Of a stretch of 64,000 bases of DNA, positions 58,548 to 64,000 are shown in pieces (within the stretch, counting starts at the first letter, position 1; every line of letters begins with the position of its first letter). Below the pieces are notes generated by a model, which made no database searches, was not told where the DNA came from, and was given only the letters and a program-made list of their open reading frames with translations. The stretch comes from Caulobacter sp. BK020 (GTDB taxonomy: Bacteria; Pseudomonadota; Alphaproteobacteria; Caulobacterales; Caulobacteraceae). A program made the translations under genes and the position numbers. The stretch lies in assembly GCF_004342605.1 (NCBI RefSeq), contig NZ_SLZL01000001.1, positions 372,001 through 436,000 of the forward strand, written 5' to 3'.

Positions 58548-59609
58548 TTAGCGGCTCCGGCCGGCCGGGGTGTTGGGAATCTCGGTCGCGTAGCGGTCCC
58601 AGTGAGCGACCAGCTCGCGGACCACGACGCCGCCGACCTTGAAGGTGGCGTCGAACCCGGCCTTCAGGCCTTCGCCGTGGAAGACGTGCGGCAGGCTGGT
58701 CTGGCCCAGCGGCCCCCGGGAATAGTTGCTGGCGGTGCGCAGCACCAAGACCCGACGGCGGTCGATCTTTCCGGACGTGGCATGGGCGTCGAGCACGTCA
58801 AGGATCCCCTGGTCTTCGCAGTCGGTCATGGTGAAGGTTCCGGCGCCGTCGGTCCAGAGCTTGACCCAGTCCTCCGCCCATCGAGTGCGATGGGCGCCGT
58901 GCCAGAAACGCACCGTGCCCAGGGCGTCGCCCCGCAGCACGAACGGCGGCCGCTGGCCTTGGGGGTCGCCCTCATACGGCGCCCGCAGGGCCTGCAGGCC
59001 CGGAGAGTCCGGCAGTCTGACGTCACGGGTCAGGCCGTAAGCCCAGTCGACCAGGCCCTTGTCCAGCGTCCAGACCATGGCGCTGGAACCCTCGGCCTTG
59101 CCCTTGACGTTCGGGCGCTCGGTATCGTTGGCATAGAGGCCGTAGGGCCAGTCGGCCGGCATGTCGCGCTCGTCGAGCTCGTAGATCGGGTCGGCGTCGA
59201 CCACATGGCTGGCCCAGGCGGCGCTGCCGACCGAGGCGACGGCGGGATCGACCCCGGCGATGCCGCTGACGATCCAATAGGCCTTGGACAGGTCGAACTG
59301 GTCCGACAGGATCAGGGCCGCCACGCTCTCGCGGGCCCGGCCCCGCATGTCGCTGACGATCGCCAGCACCCCGTCGTCGGAATAGCGGGCCACGTGACGG
59401 ACGCCGGGGATGACGATCTCGTGCTTCAGCGGCCAGCCCTCCACCCAGGGCTGGAACTCGCCGGCCATGTCGCCGGTGTCGGCCCCGATCTCGAAGGTGG
59501 TGACCACCACCACCTTGACCGGCAGGCGGGCCGCCGCCTGGGCGCCGGCCAGGCCAAGGCCGAGGGCGACACTCAGCGCCAGGACGATCCGAAACCACAA
59601 AGCGCGCAT
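58548..59609 (-). CDS. Purine nucleoside permease (NUP) family exported protein
   Basis: A 353-residue NUP-family protein with a signal peptide (MRALWFRIVLALSVALG to AGAQA) and no membrane helices, so it is periplasmic despite the family name. Family features: VKVVVVTTFEIGADTGDMAGEFQ, SGIAGVDPAVASVGSAAWASHVVD and MTDCEDQGILDVL. The Gly-Ile-Ala-Gly and Asp blocks resemble nucleoside phosphorylase-type folds. It probably binds or cleaves purine nucleosides, passing bases to the permease encoded next. Start 59609 chosen at the signal peptide; a frame to 59663 is longer. Confidence 0.88.
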   Translation of the reverse strand: MRALWFRIVLALSVALGLGLAGAQAAARLPVKVVVVTTFEIGADTGDMAGEFQPWVEGWPLKHEIVIPGVRHVARYSDDGVLAIVSDMRGRARESVAALILSDQFDLSKAYWIVSGIAGVDPAVASVGSAAWASHVVDADPIYELDERDMPADWPYGLYANDTERPNVKGKAEGSSAMVWTLDKGLVDWAYGLTRDVRLPDSPGLQALRAPYEGDPQGQRPPFVLRGDALGTVRFWHGAHRTRWAEDWVKLWTDGAGTFTMTDCEDQGILDVLDAHATSGKIDRRRVLVLRTASNYSRGPLGQTSLPHVFHGEGLKAGFDATFKVGGVVVRELVAHWDRYATEIPNTPAGRSR

Positions 59610-59816
59610 GCAGGCCCCACCCAATCCGGCGCCGAACCTCCACCGATGCGGCCCGCGACGCAATCGCCGATCGCCGCAAGACGCGGCGACGCCCCCCGCT
59701 GCGCGCCGACGAGGCGTCGGCGCCCAATCCGGTCGCTGACGGCGATGGAGACCTCGCCTCCTGGCCGGGACCGCGGCTAGGGTGCCGGCGAATCACTCCC
59801 TTGCCGAAAGCCGCCC

Positions 59817-60725
59817 ATGCGCCTGCTCCTGACGCTGCTGATCCTGGCCAGCGCTCCGTTCTCCGCCCCCCGCCCCGTCCAGGCCGCCGACCTCCTGGAT
59901 CCCACGCCGCGCACGGCGGTGATCAGCGCCTTTCCACCGGAGCTGGCGGCGCTGGAGGCGGCGACCGGCGACAAGCACGTCTACACCGCCGCCGGCGCGC
60001 GGTTCGTCACTGGCACGCTGGAGGGCAAGCCGGTAGTGCTGTTCCTCAGCGGGATCAGCATGGTCAACGCCGCCATGACCACCCAGAGCGCCCTGGACCG
60101 CTTCCGGATCGAGCGGATCGTGTTCTCGGGCGTGGCCGGCGGCGCCGACCCCGCGCTGGAGGTCGGCGACGTGGTCGCGCCGGAGCGCTGGGTGCAGTCG
60201 TCCGAGATGGCCTATGCCCGGGAGGTTCCCGGCGGCTTCGCCCCGACTCCGGGCCTGACCGACGGCCGGAGCAATTTCGGCATGATGTATCCGCGCGCCG
60301 TGACGGTGACCCGCGATCCGGCCAAGCCGGAAGACCTGAAGGACTTCCCGGTCGACCCGGCCCTGCTGGACCTGGCCCGCCGCAGCGTCTCGGGCCTGAC
60401 CCTCAAGCGCTGCGCGGCCGACCAGTGCCTGGCCAAGCCGCCCAAGGTGGTGGTCGGCGGGGTGGGCGGCTCGGGCCCGGTGTTCGTCGACAACGCCGCC
60501 TTCCGGCAGTACGCCCACGACGTGTTCGGGGCCCGGGTGCTGGACATGGAGAGCGCCGCCGTCGCCCAGGTGGCCTATGTCAACCGCACGCCGTTCATCG
60601 TCTTCCGCAGCCTGTCGGACCTGGCCGGCGGCGACCCGGCCGGCAACCAGTTCCCGGTGTTCCTGAGGTTCGCGGCCGAGAACTCGGCCACCGTCGTCAG
60701 GGCGTTCGTCAAGGCGCTGCCTTAG
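59817..60725 (+). CDS. Exported MTA/SAH-nucleosidase-like (PNP/UDP phosphorylase family) protein
   Basis: A 302-residue nucleoside-cleaving enzyme with a signal peptide (1-23, PRPVQA), unlike cytoplasmic MtnN. Core motifs are TAVISAFPPELAAL (N-terminal strand), FSGVAGGADPALEVGDVV (phosphorylase-fold signature), DMESAAVAQVAYV (ribose-binding Met-Glu-Ser) and FRSLSDLAGG with the catalytic-type Asp. It therefore likely cleaves nucleosides in the periplasm. Divergent from the NUP/permease operon, with 207 bp between starts, and fits the same purine-salvage theme. Confidence 0.88.
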   Translation: MRLLLTLLILASAPFSAPRPVQAADLLDPTPRTAVISAFPPELAALEAATGDKHVYTAAGARFVTGTLEGKPVVLFLSGISMVNAAMTTQSALDRFRIERIVFSGVAGGADPALEVGDVVAPERWVQSSEMAYAREVPGGFAPTPGLTDGRSNFGMMYPRAVTVTRDPAKPEDLKDFPVDPALLDLARRSVSGLTLKRCAADQCLAKPPKVVVGGVGGSGPVFVDNAAFRQYAHDVFGARVLDMESAAVAQVAYVNRTPFIVFRSLSDLAGGDPAGNQFPVFLRFAAENSATVVRAFVKALP

Positions 60726-60732
60726 GACGCCC

Positions 60733-61695
60733 TCACGTCTTCAGCGGATCTTTGGCGTTCGGATCGCCATAGGTCAGGGACACGAAGACGTCCTCCAGGT
60801 CGGGATCCTCGGTGGCGATGTCCTTGATCTTCAGGCCCTCGGCGCGGACCGCCGCCAGCACCTGCTCGACGCTGGACTGGCCGGTGCGGTAGGAGACCGA
60901 GAACGCCCCGGCCCCGCGCAGCCTGGTCTCGAAGCCCGGCAGCAGCGGCGCGACCGTCACCGGCTCCTCCGGCGTGACCACCACGTTGCGGCTGTCCATG
61001 CGGCGCAGCAGGGTCGCGGTCGGCTCGCAGACCACCACCTCGCCGCGGTTGACGATGGCGATCTGGTCGCACAGCTCCTGGGCCTCCTCCAGGTAGTGGG
61101 TGGTCAGCACGATGGTCACGCCCAGCTGGTTGAGGCCCGTGACGTATTGCCAAAGCTGGCGGCGCAGCTCGACATCGACCCCGGCGGTGGGCTCGTCGAG
61201 GATCAGCACCGGCGGCTGGTGGACCATGGCCTTGGCCACCATCAGCCGGCGCTTCATGCCGCCCGACAGCTGGCGGACATAGGCGTTGGCCTTGTCGCCC
61301 AGGCCCAGGGCGTTGAGCAGCTCGTCGGTGCGGCGCTCGGCCTTGGGCACGCCGTAGAAGCCGGCCTGCACCTCCAGCGACTCGCGCGGGGTGAAGAACA
61401 CGTCGGCGGCCAGTTCCTGCGGCACCACGCCGATGGCGGCGCGGGCGTCGCGGGGGCGCTCGTCGATGTCGCGGCCCCAGATCCGCACCTTGCCCGAGCT
61501 CTTGCGGGTCAGGCCGGCCAGGATGTTGATGAAGGTCGACTTGCCCGCGCCGTTCGGCCCCAGCAGGCCGAAGATCGAGCCGCGCGGCACCTTCAGGTCG
61601 ATGCCGTTCAAGGCGCGCTTCTCGGGCGCGGTCTTGGTGGCGGGATAGGTCTTGAACAGGCCTTCGGCTTCGATCGCGTAGGCGGGCAGGTCCAT
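60733..61695 (-). CDS. ABC transporter ATP-binding protein
   Basis: A 320-residue ATPase subunit: Walker A GPNGAGKS, Q-loop in VPQELAADVFFT, signature LSGGMKRRL, Walker B LILDEPTAGVD and the H-loop TTHYLEEAQELC. The C-terminal 80 residues form a regulatory extension as in YadG/DrrA-type exporters, whose membrane partner is usually the next gene downstream. Here none follows: the next gene is convergent. The ATG at 61695 is used; in-frame sequence upstream is antisense to other genes. Confidence 0.92.
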   Translation of the reverse strand: MDLPAYAIEAEGLFKTYPATKTAPEKRALNGIDLKVPRGSIFGLLGPNGAGKSTFINILAGLTRKSSGKVRIWGRDIDERPRDARAAIGVVPQELAADVFFTPRESLEVQAGFYGVPKAERRTDELLNALGLGDKANAYVRQLSGGMKRRLMVAKAMVHQPPVLILDEPTAGVDVELRRQLWQYVTGLNQLGVTIVLTTHYLEEAQELCDQIAIVNRGEVVVCEPTATLLRRMDSRNVVVTPEEPVTVAPLLPGFETRLRGAGAFSVSYRTGQSSVEQVLAAVRAEGLKIKDIATEDPDLEDVFVSLTYGDPNAKDPLKT

Positions 61696-61839
61696 GGAGC
61701 GTCCAGATGCGCCGCTTTGCAGCGGTATTGGGAAACGAAGGGGCGCGCCTTCAATTGACGACGGCCAGACGGGTCGCATAGGTATGCCTGCATCGCCGCC
61801 ACGCCAAGGCCGCGTCTGATTTTCAAGGGTTTCACGAAC

Positions 61840-62124
61840 ATGGCGCGCAAGGCCAAGTCCACCGCTCCCACCGCCATGGAGCCGACCGTTGTCGAGGTCG
61901 GCGCCGGCCCCGCCCCAGAAACCGTCATGGTCCGTTCGCACCGCATCGCCTGCGACGGCGTCGGCGGCGCCCTGGGCCATCCCCGCGTCTGGCTGGAGAT
62001 GGGCGCGGCCGGCTTCGTCGATTGCTCCTATTGCGACCGCCGCTTCGTGGCCTCCACCGCCGCCGGCCACGACGAGGATGAGCAGCTGGCCCCCGGCGTC
62101 TACGAAGGGTCGGGCGGCCACTAG
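61840..62124 (+). CDS. Zinc-finger (CHCC-type) domain protein
   Basis: A 94-residue protein whose core, IACDGVGGALGHPRVWLEM then VDCSYCDRRFV, supplies the Cys-His-Cys-Cys zinc ligands of the zf-CHCC family, relatives of the mitochondrial complex I accessory subunit NDUFS6. Bacterial members are small cytoplasmic proteins; in alphaproteobacteria they may associate with complex I. The N-terminus is an Ala/Thr/Pro-rich tail. It is 15 bp upstream of the thioesterase gene and probably in one message with it. Confidence 0.88.
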   Translation: MARKAKSTAPTAMEPTVVEVGAGPAPETVMVRSHRIACDGVGGALGHPRVWLEMGAAGFVDCSYCDRRFVASTAAGHDEDEQLAPGVYEGSGGH

Positions 62125-62139
62125 GTCGTCGGCGCTTCG

Positions 62140-62571
62140 ATGAGCGACATCGTTCCGACGGCCCGGCGCGCCGAATCCCTGGCCAAGGCCTGGGAGGCCG
62201 CCGAGTGGCCGCACGAAGCGCCGGTGCTGCGAGCCATCGCCATGCCGTCCGACACCAATCCGGAAGGCGACATCTTCGGCGGCTGGCTGCTGTCGCAGAT
62301 GGACCTGGCGGCGGCCTCGATCGCCTTTCACCGCGCGGCCGGCCGCTGCGCCACCATCGCCGTCGACGGCATGACCTTCCTCAGCCCGGTGTTCGTCGGC
62401 GACGAGGTGAGCCTGTTCGCCAAGGTCGTGCACGTGGGCCGCACCTCGCTGAAGGTCGAGGTCGAAGCCTGGCGCCGCCGCCGCGACGGCGAGCAGGCCC
62501 ACAAGGTGACCCAGGGCGTGTTCACCTTCGTCGCCATCGACGAGAACCGAAAGTCCCGGCCGCTGCCCTAG
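62140..62571 (+). CDS. Acyl-CoA thioesterase, YciA family
   Basis: A 143-residue hotdog-fold thioesterase hydrolysing acyl-CoA. The family motif is NPEGDIFGGWLLSQMDLAA (about 40-59; catalytic Asp in GDIFGG), followed by ATIAVDGMTFLSPVFVGDEV and VEVEAWRRR. Length and motifs fit YciA. It lies 15 bp after the zinc-finger gene. Chain-length preference cannot be read from sequence. Confidence 0.92.
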   Translation: MSDIVPTARRAESLAKAWEAAEWPHEAPVLRAIAMPSDTNPEGDIFGGWLLSQMDLAAASIAFHRAAGRCATIAVDGMTFLSPVFVGDEVSLFAKVVHVGRTSLKVEVEAWRRRRDGEQAHKVTQGVFTFVAIDENRKSRPLP

Positions 62572-62900
62572 ATCCGCGCTCCGCTCCCGCGGGCGGCCGA
62601 CGCGCAGCTGCTCGCTTCTGGGGAAGCTGTCAAAAGGCCGACTGAGGGGTCTTTGGCACGTACGGTTTGGCCCTCGTGGGAGGGTGGCCCTGGCGGCGCA
62701 GGTGTCGAGTGGGGGGCCGGCGGCGGCGGCATACATTTATAAAAGCTGGTTTCTCGCTCGGCTGATGACCTTCCCGGCCCTAGTCGTTTGCTTGCTTGAC
62801 GTTGAGCGGCCTTCGAATAGCTTCTTTGCAATAAAACCTGGGATTGCCGACCGTGCGCGGTTTCCTGATCTTCATACATTCAGTCGAGTAGGGCACGCGC
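62572..62900. promoter_or_regulatory. Gene-free interval with a possible promoter for the RTX gene
   Basis: About 330 bases between the thioesterase and RTX genes. TTGACG (62796-62801) followed 13 bases later by GAATAGCT (62815-62822) resembles the short-spaced Caulobacter sigma-73 promoter type. It lies about 80 bases before the RTX start. Nothing else recognised; short open frames here look spurious. Confidence 0.4.
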
Positions 62901-64000
62901 ATGGTGACGATTTCGGGGACCTCCGGTGACGACATTCTCAGCGGCGGCGACGGCGACGACACGCTAAACGGTCATCTTGGCGTCGATATCCTCCACGGCG
63001 GCGATGGCGATGACGTCCTGGACAGCGGGTCTAACGATTTCGCCGGAACCAGGCTGGGCTTCTCCTATGAAGGGGACGCGGGCGGCAACCAGCTCTACGG
63101 CGACAATGGCGATGATGTCCTGTCCGGCGGCGCGGGCGATCGGCTGGACGGGGGAGCCGGCAACGACATCTTCACGATCCGTCACGGCACGCTGTCCCTG
63201 GGCCGGGGCGCGATCAACGTCACGGGCGGCGACGGCGACGATACGATCAAGGCGGGGGCCGAACTGTACGGCGTGATCGACGCCGGGGCCGGCGCCGACA
63301 CGATCGAACTCTTCATCCGCTACAACACCGGTCCGGCGACGCGCCTATCGGTGATCACCGGCGCGGGCGCCGACACAATCAGCATCCCCAACGGCGGCGT
63401 TTCCCTCGGACTCTCCACGGTTCCGGCGACGGTCGACGTGACCGACTTCACGGTGACGGGCCCCGAGCATGACAGCATCATCCTGACCGGCGGCGGAAAT
63501 ATCTTCGCTGCCGGCGGCGCCAATCCTTATGCTCTGGCCCAAGTGGGAGACGACACCGCGGTTTTCCGCCTTCAGTTCAACGCCGACTTCCAGGGCTCGA
63601 CACCCTACCTGCTGCTCAAGGGCGTCAACGCCCAGACCCTGACCGCGGCCAATTTCGGCGGCTTCGATCCCGGGCCGATCTGGACCATCGGTGGCACGGG
63701 CGACGATAGGCTGACGGCCTCGGCCGGCGGCAACCATCTCCAAGGCTTCGAAGGCGCCGACGTGCTGATCGGCGGCGCAGGAGACGATGTCCTGGTGGGC
63801 GGTTCGGGCGCCGACACCCTGGCCGGTGCAACCGGGGCGGACACCTTCGCCTATTACGGCCTGAGCACCGTCGCCTTCAGTCACAACGACTCCACCCTCG
63901 CCGCACGCGACCAGATCACCGATTTCGAGAGCGGGATCGACAGCCTGGACTTCACCAGGGCCCAGCCCGTCAGCGTTCAGGTCGTCACCAACGGCGACCA
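62901..64000 (+). CDS. RTX-type calcium-binding protein (3' end outside window)
   Basis: An uninterrupted frame from ATG 62901 to the window end (366 codons and continuing). It starts with no signal peptide and at once shows nonapeptide repeats of the GGxGxDxxx type: GTSGDDILSGGDGDDTLNG, GGDGDDVLD, GDNGDDVLSGGAGDRLDGGAGNDIF, GGDGDDTIKAG, and near the end GGAGDDVLVGGSGADTLAGATGADTF followed by DQITDFESGIDSLDF, which marks the M10 serralysin / RTX C-terminal type. Such proteins bind calcium outside the cell and leave by type I secretion using a C-terminal signal, which lies beyond the window. Confidence 0.85.
   Translation, partial: MVTISGTSGDDILSGGDGDDTLNGHLGVDILHGGDGDDVLDSGSNDFAGTRLGFSYEGDAGGNQLYGDNGDDVLSGGAGDRLDGGAGNDIFTIRHGTLSLGRGAINVTGGDGDDTIKAGAELYGVIDAGAGADTIELFIRYNTGPATRLSVITGAGADTISIPNGGVSLGLSTVPATVDVTDFTVTGPEHDSIILTGGGNIFAAGGANPYALAQVGDDTAVFRLQFNADFQGSTPYLLLKGVNAQTLTAANFGGFDPGPIWTIGGTGDDRLTASAGGNHLQGFEGADVLIGGAGDDVLVGGSGADTLAGATGADTFAYYGLSTVAFSHNDSTLAARDQITDFESGIDSLDFTRAQPVSVQVVTNGD

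Noticed and set aside
62684..62929. 81-codon plus-strand frame before the RTX gene
   Set aside because: Overlaps the RTX start in a different phase and covers the likely promoter; no ribosome site or family features.

Overview
The window is GC-rich alphaproteobacterial chromosome, most likely from Caulobacter or a close relative in the Caulobacteraceae. Three things point there: the housekeeping order rph / hrcA-grpE / LMW phosphatase / msrA / dnaN / recF-gyrB with no dnaA, two TonB-dependent receptors of the Caulobacter/Xanthomonas type with carbohydrate enzymes, and many Tat-exported enzymes. Genus is inferred from layout and protein character only; no database search was possible.

Region 1 (1-12 kb) is core: a DUF2975 membrane protein with its small Cro-like regulator, a nested inverted-repeat element, RNase PH divergent from hrcA-grpE, a low-molecular-weight phosphatase divergent from msrA, dnaN, a small exported unknown, a 42-residue membrane peptide, a VOC protein, an SDR, a 51-residue membrane peptide, and recF overlapping gyrB. 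Region 2 (12-15.5 kb) is accessory: an exported three-repeat ricin-type lectin, a PcfJ-like unknown, a MarR-GNAT fusion and YbaK.

Region 3 (15.5-31.3 kb) is a glycan-utilisation locus on the minus strand: ROK sugar kinase, carboxylesterase, a very large GH2 enzyme with an N-terminal LamG-like domain, SGNH esterase, TonB-dependent receptor, flavin-dependent halogenase and GH3 beta-glucosidase, with a divergent ROK repressor. The palindrome GACAGCGCTGTC occurs upstream of both the receptor and the GH3 gene, implying shared LacI-type control. Region 4 (31-38.3 kb) holds an exported flavin amine oxidase, an aldo/keto reductase and MFS pair divergent from a LysR regulator, an epoxide-hydrolase-like alpha/beta hydrolase and a dienelactone hydrolase.

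Region 5 (38.4-45.1 kb) is a cell-surface-signalling unit: FecI sigma factor, FecR anti-sigma factor and a TonB-dependent transducer with an STN domain, followed by a PhoD phosphatase. Region 6 (45.5-49.1 kb) has a Tat-exported TIM-barrel isomerase divergent from a GH74 xyloglucanase whose end is marked by a perfect 32-bp palindrome. Region 7 (49.2-56.9 kb) is a compact type IV secretion operon, virB2-B3-B4-B6-B8-B9-B10-B11, with chained stop/start overlaps and no virB1, virB5, virB7 or virD4; it ends about 200 bp from a tRNA-Arg(CCG).

Region 8 (57-64 kb) contains a purine module (NUP-family protein plus AzgA-type permease, with an exported MTA/SAH-nucleosidase-like protein divergent), a lone ABC ATPase, a zinc-finger protein, a YciA thioesterase, and the start of an RTX calcium-binding protein cut by the window end. 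The least explained parts are the receptor-halogenase-glycosidase linkage with its operators, the reduced VirB system beside a tRNA, and several unannotated small proteins.
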